Shown here: positions 19,157-28,138 of the stretch, piece by piece
How the letters are laid out: each line of letters begins with the position of its first letter
Numbering within the stretch: position 1 is the stretch's first letter
Assembly (NCBI GenBank): GCA_029856145.1
Contig: JAHQWK010000019.1
Span: 18,271-82,270 of the forward strand
DNA length: 64,000 bases
Source of the DNA: Promethearchaeia archaeon
GTDB taxonomy: Archaea; Asgardarchaeota; Lokiarchaeia; Sigyniarchaeales; SOKP01
Direction: 5' to 3'
Made by a program: the position numbers and the translations under genes
Notes under the pieces: model-generated
What the model saw: the letters and a program-made list of their open reading frames with translations, nothing else
The model's database searches: none
What the model was told of the DNA's origin: nothing

Positions 19157-20422
19157 ATGGAAGTTGAACAAGTTTTTTTAAAACTCTTTGGGAGAAATCT
19201 CATAAGTTATAAAAAGCTTGAAAATGGTCAAGTTGCAGGTTCAGGGATTCTCAATCCAATTCTTGATAGGTTAAGTATTTACCGACTAATTTTCATGATT
19301 CTCTTACAAGCTAATTTTTATAAAAATATGGAAGTTGGAAGATGGAAAGGAAAAATAGTTTCAAATACTTTTGCTCCGCCAGTCGGAAGTCGACCTATGT
19401 TACGTGCTTTAAAGGGTTTAATAAGATCCCAATTATTGCCGTATCCATTCCCAATTGCAATGACTTTTGCGATAACTTATAATTGTCAATGCAAATGTGT
19501 TCATTGTAGTGCTGGGAGGCATCTTAGAAAAGATAGAAAAGAATTATCTACAGAAGAGGCAAAAAAGTTAATAGACGATGCTCAAAAACTAGGAGTAACT
19601 ATTATTGCCTTCACTGGAGGGGAACCCTTACTACGAGAAGATCTTTTCGAGCTTATTTCTCATGTAGATAAGAGAAAAGCAATGCCTGTTATGTTTACAA
19701 ATGGTCAATTTCTTACTGATGAAAATGTTGACAAACTGGCTGAGGCGGGGCTTTATTCGATATTCTTGAGTATAGATTCACCTGATGCTGAAGAACATAA
19801 CAACTTAAGAGGAATGCCAGGTCTTTTTGAGACTGCTATAGAAGGAATTAAGAGAGTTCAATCAAAAGGGATCTTTGCAGGATTTTCCGGTTATGCAACT
19901 CGTTCTGGAACAGAAAAAGGAACATACAAGAAACTACATAAATTAGCTATAGATCTTGGTCTAAAAAATATAATTTATTTCGATTGTGTACCTACCGGAA
20001 ATATGTTGCATGATACGAGTGAAATGTTGACATTTGATTTACGAGAAGAACTTCATAATTATTCTGCTGAGGTTTTTAGGAAAAAGATTATACCTCCTCT
20101 GTCATCTCAATCGTGGCAGAATTCTGTGGAAGCCTACCTCTCAGGAATAGGATGTCTTGCCGCAAATATTCAATTATATGCTTCTGCTTATGGAGATATT
20201 GCTCCCTGCGATTTCACACCTCTCTCGTTTGGAAATGTCCGAAAGGAATCCTTAAAGAAGATTTGGATGCGGATGGTAAAACATCCTGCTTATAATCATC
20301 GAAGTCCTTTCTGTAGAATGCAAAATAAAGAATTTAGGCATTTCTACATTGATCCTATCCCTAATGATGCTTATTTACCCTATAAAATAAGCAAACTTCC
20401 CAGGGTTGATTATAGAAAATAA
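19157..20422 (+). CDS. Radical SAM/SPASM-like protein
   Basis: A 421-residue radical SAM enzyme. The first 100 residues are a separate region, followed by the cluster motif CQCKCVHC (CxxxCxxC, about residues 111-118), AFTGGEPLL (SAM-binding GGE), and SLDS-like FLSIDSPDAEEHNNLRG. Late residues IAPCDFTPLSFGNV and a further Cys in FCRMQ resemble the auxiliary-cluster (SPASM/twitch) region, although with few cysteines. Such proteins modify peptides, haem or cofactors. No target peptide gene is visible beside it. A haem d1/AhbD-like role is possible but unsupported. Confidence 0.85.
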   Translation: MEVEQVFLKLFGRNLISYKKLENGQVAGSGILNPILDRLSIYRLIFMILLQANFYKNMEVGRWKGKIVSNTFAPPVGSRPMLRALKGLIRSQLLPYPFPIAMTFAITYNCQCKCVHCSAGRHLRKDRKELSTEEAKKLIDDAQKLGVTIIAFTGGEPLLREDLFELISHVDKRKAMPVMFTNGQFLTDENVDKLAEAGLYSIFLSIDSPDAEEHNNLRGMPGLFETAIEGIKRVQSKGIFAGFSGYATRSGTEKGTYKKLHKLAIDLGLKNIIYFDCVPTGNMLHDTSEMLTFDLREELHNYSAEVFRKKIIPPLSSQSWQNSVEAYLSGIGCLAANIQLYASAYGDIAPCDFTPLSFGNVRKESLKKIWMRMVKHPAYNHRSPFCRMQNKEFRHFYIDPIPNDAYLPYKISKLPRVDYRK

Positions 20423-20546
20423 AATAAATCAAATCTTCCTTTCCTTTATCTTCTTATTTTAATTTTATTTTTTTATAGTTTTCTTGAAACTTTAGTCTTT
20501 ATTATTAGCAAATAAAATTAAATCTATTACAATCATTACTTGATGT

Positions 20547-21356
20547 ATGAGTGTTGATAACCAACATTTTGAAATTTCAAAACAAAAGGAATATTTGTAT
20601 GTAATAAAAGAAAACATCTCGTTGGTTCATCCTGCTTATACAAATGATCCTCTTAATATGTATTTACTTTTAGGATCTCATACGGCTCTTTTACTTGATA
20701 CGGGATGTGGGCTTTCCCCTCTAAAACCAATAGTAGATCATGTGATAGGGGAAAGAAAACTCATAGTCTTCAATACTCATTATCATTGGGATCATCCTTT
20801 GGGTAATGTAGAATTTGGAGAGGTTTACATTCATGAAAATGAAGTTGATAATGTTTCAAAACCTTATGATGTTTCATTTTTAAAAGACTCTCCCAACGAG
20901 ATTGTAAAGATATATGCAAAACAAAATTTTCAAATCCCTCCAGCAAAAACAATTAAAACTTTAAAAGATGGAGATGTTTTTGATTTAGGTGAAATAGAGA
21001 TAAAAATCATTCACTGTCCAGGACATTCTCCTGGTTCAATTTGCTTATTGACATCCACAGGTGAACTTTTTACAACTGATGTAGCTTATTATGGAGATCA
21101 ATTCTTGCCTAAAAAAGAAAATTTTCCTGAGGTTCTTAATACTCTTTCTAAATTGATAACTTTAAGTGAAAAACAAAAAAATCTTGAACTTTATCCTTCG
21201 CATAGAAATTATCCATGTGATAAGACACTATTAACAGATCTTTACAAGGGAATTGAAAATCTAGAGAATCTATGGGATACTAAGATAATGTTTGATTTTT
21301 TTGAGATGTGGCAGATCGATGATGATAAATTTAGATACTATATATCTCAAACATAA
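20547..21356 (+). CDS. Metallo-beta-lactamase-fold hydrolase
   Basis: A 269-residue MBL-fold protein with the metal motif NTHYHWDHPLGN (HxHxDH, about residues 74-79), a second His in HCPGHSPGS, an Asp in FTTDVAYYG, and a final His in YPSHRNY. These provide the two-metal site used by glyoxalase II-like and other hydrolases. No signal peptide; cytoplasmic. The start ATG at 20547 follows a weak ribosome site. It is followed by the gapN relic. The natural substrate cannot be named. Confidence 0.88.
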   Translation: MSVDNQHFEISKQKEYLYVIKENISLVHPAYTNDPLNMYLLLGSHTALLLDTGCGLSPLKPIVDHVIGERKLIVFNTHYHWDHPLGNVEFGEVYIHENEVDNVSKPYDVSFLKDSPNEIVKIYAKQNFQIPPAKTIKTLKDGDVFDLGEIEIKIIHCPGHSPGSICLLTSTGELFTTDVAYYGDQFLPKKENFPEVLNTLSKLITLSEKQKNLELYPSHRNYPCDKTLLTDLYKGIENLENLWDTKIMFDFFEMWQIDDDKFRYYISQT

Positions 21357-21457
21357 GGATATTTCAACATCAAACTTTTATATTCTTTTACTGAATAAAA
21401 ACTTTAAAACTGTCATTGAGTATTTTATAATAATTAGAGGCGACAAGTGCTGAATAA

Positions 21458-21748
21458 TCTATTGGAATTTCAAATAAATCAGAATACGGTCTTCAAGGAA
21501 TGATATTTACAGAAGATATTGATCTTGAATTCAATATAGCTCAGGAAGTAGAGGTTGGAACAGATCAAATTAACAGGAAGAGTGCTCGTGGACCAGATCA
21601 TTTTCCTTTTTTAGGGACAAAATCATCTGATTTGGGTACCCAAGGTAAAAAATATTCTATTGAAGCTATGAGCCGCCCTAAAATCGTTATTATAAATTTA
21701 TCTGAAAGGGGAAAATTAGTAAAACAGTGTTTTGCTCCAGAGAAATAA
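21458..21748 (+). pseudogene. Relic of NADP-dependent glyceraldehyde-3-phosphate dehydrogenase (gapN C-terminus)
   Basis: The reading frame from 21458 gives about 97 codons matching the C-terminal end of GapN-type aldehyde dehydrogenases: SEYGLQGMIFTEDID, EVGTDQINRKSARGPDHF, PFLGTKSSDLGTQG and YSIEAMSRPKIVIINL. The other roughly 400 residues, including the catalytic Cys region, are missing, and a TAA at 21455 interrupts the frame immediately upstream. The match seems to continue a few codons beyond that stop. The segment could make an 82-residue peptide from the ATG at 21500, but it lacks every catalytic part. It is best read as the remains of a deleted gene. Confidence 0.8.
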
Positions 21749-21934
21749 ATTTCAAATGTAATAGGAATTAGGTCTGTTATATCTTCCTGCTAAACTAATT
21801 TTCGAATATCAAACTTAATTTCAATAGTATTTCTCCACATATTACAAAATTGTAGTCCAATTAAATTTATATATGATCAAATTTTAATCATTAAACAAGA
21901 AATCTAATTTACAAATTTGTAGTTTTGATTAAAA

Positions 21935-23680
21935 ATGAGATTAAAAAAATATTTAATTTCAGGTATAATTGCTGTAGGTCTAGTTACAGGAACGATATTT
22001 TTAGCTGTATTTTATCTTTTTCCACCACCTCCTCAACAAGAAGAACCTAAGGAATTATTTAACTTTGATTTGTCTATTACATCACATGAAAATGATTCAG
22101 TAGTAAAATCTTGTGCAGTCGTTTTAAGAGGAAATACCTCTGGATCGCCAGATATTAATGAAATTGTTGTGAATGGTAAAAATGCTATTAGCTTGGAATC
22201 TAATTTTAAAAAGTGGGGAGTAATTTTGAATTTAATACATGGTTCAAATCAAATTCTAATAGATATCATATATAATATAACATATAAAATTGAAAATGCC
22301 TCAGACTTCTGTATTAACGCTGACACAAATCCTTTTCCAAAAGATTTAGATCGTCCTGATTCGAGTTATCAAGATATGAACAACGATGGAATTGATGGTA
22401 TGTGTGATAATGCAATTTTTGTATCTAAAGGTGGATCCGATCTAAATTCAGGTGATATAGCTCATCCCATGTTAACAATTATTGCAGGAGTCGCTAAAGC
22501 AAATGAAAGTGGAAAAAAAGATGTATACATTTCAGAGGGAACTTACAATGGAAGTGTCGTAATGGTAGATGGAATTAGTATATATGGAGGGTATAGAGAA
22601 TCAGATTTATGGTCAAGGGATGTATCAACCTATCCAATAATAAATTCAACAAAGGAAGTAGATAATCATATTATTGGAGTCAAAGCTCATAATATTCATT
22701 CACCAACATATTTGGATACTATGGAAATAATTACTGGAAATTCTACTAGTGGTACTTCTTGTGGGATCTGGTGCTATAATATCTCTGATTTTATGCTTAG
22801 CATAAATAATTGTATCATTCATTCAGGAAATGGTGGAGATGGTGTTAATGGCCCTAATGGAGTTAATGGTGCGTCAGGTAGCGCTGGAAGCGCTGGGGTA
22901 GGAGTAAATGGTGGGTCAGGAGGCTCTGGAGTTTATAATGGCGGTTCTGGCGGAGCAGGGGGTATATTCGTGTTAATTCCTTTACCAGGAAACCCTGGAC
23001 TCGGTGGGGCGGGACCAAGCGGTGGTTCTGGGGGTATTCTTGGCCCTCCTCTCCTTCCAGGGCTTGCTGGAGGTAATGGTGGTAATGGTGGAAATGGTGG
23101 TCATGGTGCTGTTGGAGATGGAAATGGTACGATTGTAAATAATTTTTGGTATGGAAATGATGGACATAATGGTGGAAATGGTGGTCATGGAAGTGGTGGC
23201 GGCGGAGGCGGAGGCGGAGGCTCTGGTCTAATTTTGCCTTCTTGGGGCGGTGGCGGCGGAGGTGGAGGCGGTGGTGGCCAACTTGGAATTGGAGGTATCG
23301 GAGGTACTAGCGGCGGTGGTTCAATTGGTATTTTGCTCGTCGAGGCTAATATCACCAGTACTTATAATACGATCTTTACTGGTAACGGTGGTGCTGGTGG
23401 TGCTGGTGGTAGTGGTGGTATAGGAGGTTCTGGTGGTTCTGGTGGTGCTGGGGGAATACCACTTCTAGGAGGTCTAGGAGGAAAAGGTGGTAATGGAGGA
23501 AAAGGTGGTGATGGTGGCGCAGGAGGCGGAGGAGCTGGGGGTGTATCTTACGGTATATATTGTTATAACTCAAATTCCGTAATAATCGGTAATTTGTATA
23601 CCATAGGTTCTGGAGGCTCAGGTGGTTCAAGCACTGGCAATAATGGAGTACAAGGAGAATCAGGAGACGTTTACATTTAA
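21935..23680 (+). CDS. Membrane-anchored glycine-rich surface protein
   Basis: A 581-residue exported protein. Residues about 7-30 form a signal anchor, followed by PPPPQQEE. Residues about 40-120 look like a beta-sandwich. A calcium-binding-type turn (DMNNDGIDGMCDNA) precedes a right-handed beta-helix-like stretch (FVSKGGSDLNSGD, YISEGTYNGSV), typical of DUF1565/pectate-lyase-like surface proteins. From about residue 300 the chain is dominated by Gly, Asn and Ser in short repeats (GGNGG, GGSGG, GGGGGG) and ends with a short ordered segment. The Gly-rich part probably forms a flexible or polyglycine-II-like extracellular region. The repeats make the DNA locally GC-richer than the surroundings. 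Confidence 0.8.
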   Translation: MRLKKYLISGIIAVGLVTGTIFLAVFYLFPPPPQQEEPKELFNFDLSITSHENDSVVKSCAVVLRGNTSGSPDINEIVVNGKNAISLESNFKKWGVILNLIHGSNQILIDIIYNITYKIENASDFCINADTNPFPKDLDRPDSSYQDMNNDGIDGMCDNAIFVSKGGSDLNSGDIAHPMLTIIAGVAKANESGKKDVYISEGTYNGSVVMVDGISIYGGYRESDLWSRDVSTYPIINSTKEVDNHIIGVKAHNIHSPTYLDTMEIITGNSTSGTSCGIWCYNISDFMLSINNCIIHSGNGGDGVNGPNGVNGASGSAGSAGVGVNGGSGGSGVYNGGSGGAGGIFVLIPLPGNPGLGGAGPSGGSGGILGPPLLPGLAGGNGGNGGNGGHGAVGDGNGTIVNNFWYGNDGHNGGNGGHGSGGGGGGGGGSGLILPSWGGGGGGGGGGGQLGIGGIGGTSGGGSIGILLVEANITSTYNTIFTGNGGAGGAGGSGGIGGSGGSGGAGGIPLLGGLGGKGGNGGKGGDGGAGGGGAGGVSYGIYCYNSNSVIIGNLYTIGSGGSGGSSTGNNGVQGESGDVYI

Positions 23681-23784
23681 GAAATAGAATTTTTAAGAAA
23701 TTTTAACAAATTTTTTTTTTATTATTATTCAATATTTAGTAGGTGAAACATATAAAGTTCTTTTTGGTACATTAGTACGAAATT

Positions 23785-24021
23785 GTGTTAAAAAAACTTA
23801 AGAAAATAATTATTAATTTCAATATTAAAAAATCTTCTAAGAAAAATTGTTGAGGGTTTGGTAGACAATCACATATATATCTATATAAAAAATTAGGTAA
23901 AGAATTTGCTGGGAAAATTAATTCTATAATGGATTCGGATACAATCATTTTAGAAGATAAAAATGAGAACCTTTCTTCAATACCCCTTTCAGAAATAAGT
24001 GTAATCACTGAAAGAAGATAA
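23785..24021 (+). pseudogene. Small ORF interrupted by one in-frame TGA
   Basis: A 78-codon reading frame from GTG 23785 to TAA 24021, broken only by TGA at 23851-23853. The part after the TGA (KKLGKEFAGKINSIMDSD, IPLSEISVITER) looks like a compact beta-barrel domain of PRC-barrel type. The TGA follows a Cys codon within a Lys-rich KKNC-(TGA)-GF context, where many small archaeal proteins have a CC pair. It may be a nonsense-mutated gene, or TGA could encode selenocysteine. No convincing SECIS hairpin was found downstream. The next ATG in frame (23929) would remove half the domain. Confidence 0.45.
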
Positions 24022-24155
24022 AGTATCTCAGTTTTTATAAAGAAACCAATGAGTTAAGATAGATTTGTTTAGGTAAACAGCAAGAAAATGATAGACTTAA
24101 TAAATTTTTATAACTATTTAAAAATTATTTTTAATAAATAAAACTACAAGATAAT

Positions 24156-25601
24156 ATGATAATTAGTATAATCATAATTTTGGCATGTTTTATCGCAGTT
24201 ATTTTATTAATTATAACCAATAAATTAAATCGAGCGATCTCTTCTCTACTAGGAGCAATAATTACATATTTCGTGCTTATATTTATTGAAGGTTTAGATT
24301 TTTCAATAATAGTTGAATTACTATTTGGGTCTCCTTCTGAAGGATTTGTTAACTTGCATTCTTTAATTATGATAATTGGAACAATGATGATTGTACAAAT
24401 TGCTCATGAAGCGGGATCATTCCAATTTATTGCGGGGAAATTAATAAAACTATCAGGAGGAAAGCCTGTTAATTTAATGATAATCTTTTGTGTTGTGACT
24501 GTTTTTATATCCGCTATTTTAAATAACATTTTAACAGTTATTATTATTATTCCGCTCACTATTACAGTTTCAAGAATTTTAAACATAAATCCCTCACCAT
24601 ACATATTAACTCAAGCGGTATTAGTAAATGTTGGAGGAACAGTTTTTTCAATTTCCTCAATTCCAAACATTTTAATTACAACATACGCGGGGATAGAGTT
24701 TTTAGAATTCTTTATTAATGTAGGGCTAATATCTTTTATTGTTTTTATTTTTACTCTCTTTTTTTTCATTTTGATATATAAAAAAGAGTTAATAATACCA
24801 GAAGAAGGTCAAAAAGCATTAGAAGAATTTGATGTTTGGAATGTCGTTCAAAATAAAAGATTATTATATCAATCGTTAATATCATTAGTCGGTTTATTAA
24901 TTTTACTTATACTTATTCCTTCTTCATTAATTTCTCCAGATATTATTGCTTTAACTACTGCTATCATCTTAATCATTATAACAAGATTAGATCCAAAAGA
25001 AATTATTAAAAAAATAGATTTTGAATTGATCTTTTATCTACTGGGTATCTTTATAATTGTGGGAGGACTTGAGGTAACAGGAGCAACAGGAGCTCTAGGA
25101 ATTTTTATCCAAAATATTGGTGGAAGTAATCTTTTTTTCCAACTTCTTTTGGTACTATGGTTTTCAGCCTATTTAAGCAGTTGTATTGATAATATACCAA
25201 TCACAAAAGTATTGATTCCGGTTGCAGATACTATGACTGAAACAGCTTCAATATTTAATAGAAAGCAAGTTTTTTACAGTCTTGCATTTGGGGCAAATTG
25301 GGGGGATAATTTAACACCATTAGGAGATAATATTCTTGTGGTTAATATTGCGGAACAAAATAAGCGTCCTATTACTTTCAAATCATTTTTCAAATTAGGT
25401 TTTATTACAGCAAATTATCAATTAATAATTATTTCAATCTATTATTGTCTAATTTTTTATATCCAAATAGGAATTATTATTTTAGGGATTGTGGGCTTAT
25501 TTCTAATAGTAATCTACTGTTTGAATAAATTTGGAAGTAAAACTATTAAATCTCGTATGAATACACTTAGCAATAAATTAAGAGAAATTATAATAAGGTG
25601 A
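24156..25601 (+). CDS. NhaD/ArsB-type ion transporter
   Basis: A 481-residue polytopic membrane protein of the ArsB/NhaD/P-protein permease group within the ion transporter superfamily. About 11 to 12 hydrophobic spans are visible. Conserved pieces are IGTMMIVQIAHEAGSFQFIA, ISAILNNILTVIIIIPL (the first re-entrant Asn-rich motif) and the matching second-half motif LSSCIDNIPITKVLIPVA with NWGDNLTPLGDNILV. Na+/H+ exchange or export of an anion such as arsenite are the family functions and cannot be separated by eye. Its stop overlaps the GGTGA ribosome site of the next gene, indicating co-transcription with the roadblock/coiled-coil protein. Confidence 0.88.
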   Translation: MIISIIIILACFIAVILLIITNKLNRAISSLLGAIITYFVLIFIEGLDFSIIVELLFGSPSEGFVNLHSLIMIIGTMMIVQIAHEAGSFQFIAGKLIKLSGGKPVNLMIIFCVVTVFISAILNNILTVIIIIPLTITVSRILNINPSPYILTQAVLVNVGGTVFSISSIPNILITTYAGIEFLEFFINVGLISFIVFIFTLFFFILIYKKELIIPEEGQKALEEFDVWNVVQNKRLLYQSLISLVGLLILLILIPSSLISPDIIALTTAIILIIITRLDPKEIIKKIDFELIFYLLGIFIIVGGLEVTGATGALGIFIQNIGGSNLFFQLLLVLWFSAYLSSCIDNIPITKVLIPVADTMTETASIFNRKQVFYSLAFGANWGDNLTPLGDNILVVNIAEQNKRPITFKSFFKLGFITANYQLIIISIYYCLIFYIQIGIIILGIVGLFLIVIYCLNKFGSKTIKSRMNTLSNKLREIIIR

Positions 25602-25608
25602 TAATGAT

Positions 25609-26247
25609 ATGGTATTTAAAAATATTCTAAGAATAAAAGCAGCCTTACCTGAAGTTAAACATGTTGTAATGTTCTATAACAATGGTACAATTTTTCAAAC
25701 TACATTTGAGCAAGAAATTAATATTCCAAAATTAGGTGAAAATTTAGCAGAAATATTAGATCATGCTAAACGACTCTATGATATCTCTAATTATAATTTT
25801 GATAATTATAAAAAAATTATTCTTGAAACTAATGATATGTCTATTATTATTTTAAAGCTTGGTGAAGATAGTAATATTGCTCTTTTTTTTAGGAAAGAAG
25901 AAGAAAAAGAATTAAAATTGACGGCAATAAAAAGGTATATAACTAGAATTGAAGAATTAATTGATATGGATGAAAGAGAACTTGTAATACAAAATATACT
26001 GGTAAAAGAGGAAGAAATTAAACACTTAAAGGAACTACTAAGTGAAAAAGAGAAAATTGGTGAAGAATTAAAAACAGAATTAATTAATATGGAGAAAGGA
26101 AATATAGAAGGAGATAAAAGAAAAATAACTAGTGAAATAAATAGCCTTGATTTTGAATGTGAAAATTTGAGAAAGCATTTAGAAAAATCCAATAATGAAA
26201 TCAAACATTTAAAAGAAAAAATAGAAAAGAGTCACAAAAAAGAATGA
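25609..26247 (+). CDS. Roadblock-like domain plus coiled coil
   Basis: A 212-residue protein. Residues about 5-100 have the length and alternating pattern of a roadblock/LC7 domain (HVVMFYNNGTIFQTTFEQ, NLAEILDHAKRLYD, KIILETNDMSIIILKLG). This family is expanded in Asgard archaea, where it works with small GTPases. Residues about 105-210 form a long charged coiled coil. GGTGA lies seven bases before the ATG, overlapping the upstream transporter stop, so translation is likely coupled. A scaffold or regulator of the adjacent transporter is a reasonable guess. Domain call is by pattern only. Confidence 0.65.
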   Translation: MVFKNILRIKAALPEVKHVVMFYNNGTIFQTTFEQEINIPKLGENLAEILDHAKRLYDISNYNFDNYKKIILETNDMSIIILKLGEDSNIALFFRKEEEKELKLTAIKRYITRIEELIDMDERELVIQNILVKEEEIKHLKELLSEKEKIGEELKTELINMEKGNIEGDKRKITSEINSLDFECENLRKHLEKSNNEIKHLKEKIEKSHKKE

Positions 26248-26257
26248 AAAAAAAGAT

Positions 26258-26455
26258 TTACAAATTTAAGTCTTGAATGACACCTAGTAATACCGGTATT
26301 AAAAGAATTATCGCAATACTTATAACAATAAGAAGTATAAGGGATTCATTAGATTCTTTTTTCATTTGTTCAAAAAAGATGTAGACCAATATTATCAAGG
26401 ATACTGCTAAGACTCCGAATAACAGTAAAATTAAAATTATTTCATTTAATGACAT
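26258..26455 (-). CDS. Small two-span membrane protein
   Basis: A 65-residue protein with two hydrophobic helices (about residues 5-28 and 40-62) joined by a charged loop (EQMKKESNE). The start ATG at 26455 and stop at 26258 fit neatly between convergent and tandem neighbours. No family recognised. The high hydrophobicity could also arise by chance in AT-rich DNA, but the clean helix-loop-helix layout supports a real gene. Confidence 0.5.
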   Translation of the reverse strand: MSLNEIILILLLFGVLAVSLIILVYIFFEQMKKESNESLILLIVISIAIILLIPVLLGVIQDLNL

Positions 26456-26511
26456 GATATTCCTAAATTATTATCATTATTTTTTAATTCAAATTTAGAT
26501 TTCTTTTAAAA

Positions 26512-28074
26512 TTAAGTCTCTCCAAACTTAATTAATCCATACCTTTTCAATTTTTCACTTTGCATAAACTGTCTAATCATATCTTCCTTCAAATCTACCT
26601 TCTGTTTTACACGACGTCGAGTTCGATGGATGGATAATCCATAAACATCTTCTGCAGCTTCTAAGACCATTTCTGATAATGTAGGATGACTATGTACAGT
26701 ATTGGTGATATCATGAATAGTTAACCCATTTTTCATAGCAAGAGCAATCTCAGCAATTAATTCTGAGGCCGCAACACCTATACAAGAAGCACCTAATATA
26801 TCATCAGTATCTTCATCAGTAATGATCATTAAAAAACCTTCATCTTCACCCATACATTTAGCTTTTCCTAATGAGGCATATCCAAATCGACCAGTTCTTA
26901 TTTTTATTCCCCTATCTTCAAGAAATTTCGATTTATAACCAACAGAACCAATTTCAAGTGCTGTAAATATTGATGCGGGAATAACAGTATAATCTGCTAC
27001 CACAGGAAAAGTATCAAAATTCCCAATACTACTAAGAGCATTGAAGACAGCAATATCTCCTTCATAACTAGCAACATGAGCTAACATGACACCCCCTGTA
27101 ACATCACCAATCGCATAAATTCCTCTCTCATTGGATTCTAAAGTAGATGGATTTACTTTTATTTTACCCCGATAAATTTCTATTTTAGTATTTTCTAATC
27201 CAAGTTCTTCAATATTTGCTTTTCGTCCTACAGACACTAAACAAAGATCTGCTTCATAAATAAACTTCTCAGTTGCGGCAGTTTCATCCTGTTGTATGGT
27301 TGAATCACAGCTATTTGCTCTTACTTTTGAATCAACAATTTCAATGTTTAATATTTTTCGATTCTCATAAATTTCAATTCCCATAACTTTAAATTTTTTT
27401 TTTAGTTCACGGACAACTAGTGGTTCTTCAATGGCTAGAATTGATGGTAAGTATTCCAAAATTGTTACTTTTGAACCAAAACTATTAAATATATTGGCAA
27501 ATTCGCATCCGATTACTCCACCACCCACAATTAGAAGACTTCTTGGAATTACATGAAAATCCTGAGCAAGAATATCATCACTTGTTAAAATATGTTTATG
27601 ATCAATATTAAACGCTGGGATCAGTATTGGTCTGGATCCAGTAGCAATAATAATTCGCTTACCTATAATTTGTTTAGAATCTTCTCCTACTATTTCAATG
27701 GTAAATCCATCTTCTACCGAACCTGATGTAATTCTTCCCACGCCATAGATCAAATCAATCTTTCTTTGTCTAATTAAAACTTCTATACCTGAAATCAATT
27801 CATTAACCACTTTATTTTTTCGAACAACCGCACTTTTGAAATTCGGTTTAACTTCTCCCTCAATATCTACTCCAAAATCCTTTGCATTACGTTTGATATT
27901 CTCGATTAATTTTGCTGAACTATGGAGAGCTTTTGTTGGAATACAACCTCGGTTTAAACAAGTCCCACCAACATTTTCTTTTTCTATTAAGGCAACTTTA
28001 GCATCATATTGAGCTGCACGAATTGCAGCATGATAACCTCCTGGTCCCGCACCAATTATAACAATATCATACAT
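26512..28074 (-). CDS. lpdA: Dihydrolipoyl dehydrogenase (pyridine nucleotide-disulfide oxidoreductase)
   Basis: A 520-residue FAD/NAD flavoprotein. Visible are the FAD motif VIIGAGPGGYHAA, the redox disulfide GGTCLNRGCIPTKAL (Cys39/Cys44), the NAD motif IVGGGVIGCEFANIF, the second FAD motif GIYAIGDVTGGVMLAH, and the C-terminal dimer-interface base HSHPTLSEM (His-Glu pair). These identify the lipoamide dehydrogenase branch. It is longer than the usual 460-470 residues, with an insert of about 15 residues before YEADLCLVSVGR and a C-terminal extension. No 2-oxoacid dehydrogenase or glycine cleavage gene is nearby. It is transcribed away from the roadblock gene. Confidence 0.9.
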   Translation of the reverse strand: MYDIVIIGAGPGGYHAAIRAAQYDAKVALIEKENVGGTCLNRGCIPTKALHSSAKLIENIKRNAKDFGVDIEGEVKPNFKSAVVRKNKVVNELISGIEVLIRQRKIDLIYGVGRITSGSVEDGFTIEIVGEDSKQIIGKRIIIATGSRPILIPAFNIDHKHILTSDDILAQDFHVIPRSLLIVGGGVIGCEFANIFNSFGSKVTILEYLPSILAIEEPLVVRELKKKFKVMGIEIYENRKILNIEIVDSKVRANSCDSTIQQDETAATEKFIYEADLCLVSVGRKANIEELGLENTKIEIYRGKIKVNPSTLESNERGIYAIGDVTGGVMLAHVASYEGDIAVFNALSSIGNFDTFPVVADYTVIPASIFTALEIGSVGYKSKFLEDRGIKIRTGRFGYASLGKAKCMGEDEGFLMIITDEDTDDILGASCIGVAASELIAEIALAMKNGLTIHDITNTVHSHPTLSEMVLEAAEDVYGLSIHRTRRRVKQKVDLKEDMIRQFMQSEKLKRYGLIKFGET

Positions 28075-28138
28075 AATTTCTTCCCTAATATATTCTTTTG
28101 CTTAATTTTATAAAATAAAAAAAAAATTAGTTAATTAC

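Noticed and set aside
22982..23630. Long open frames on the minus strand and other frames inside the glycine-rich gene
   Set aside because: They are low-complexity shadows of the Gly-rich repeats and translate to His/Thr/Ile/Ser-only strings.
23785..24021. A second BHB intron removing the TGA in the interrupted ORF
   Set aside because: I found no complementary flanks with two 3-nt bulges around the TGA.
24040..24110. ATGA...TGAT pattern with a small stem downstream of the TGA-interrupted ORF, considered as a SECIS element
   Set aside because: The stem has only about six pairs and lacks the extended helices and internal core expected of archaeal or Asgard SECIS elements.
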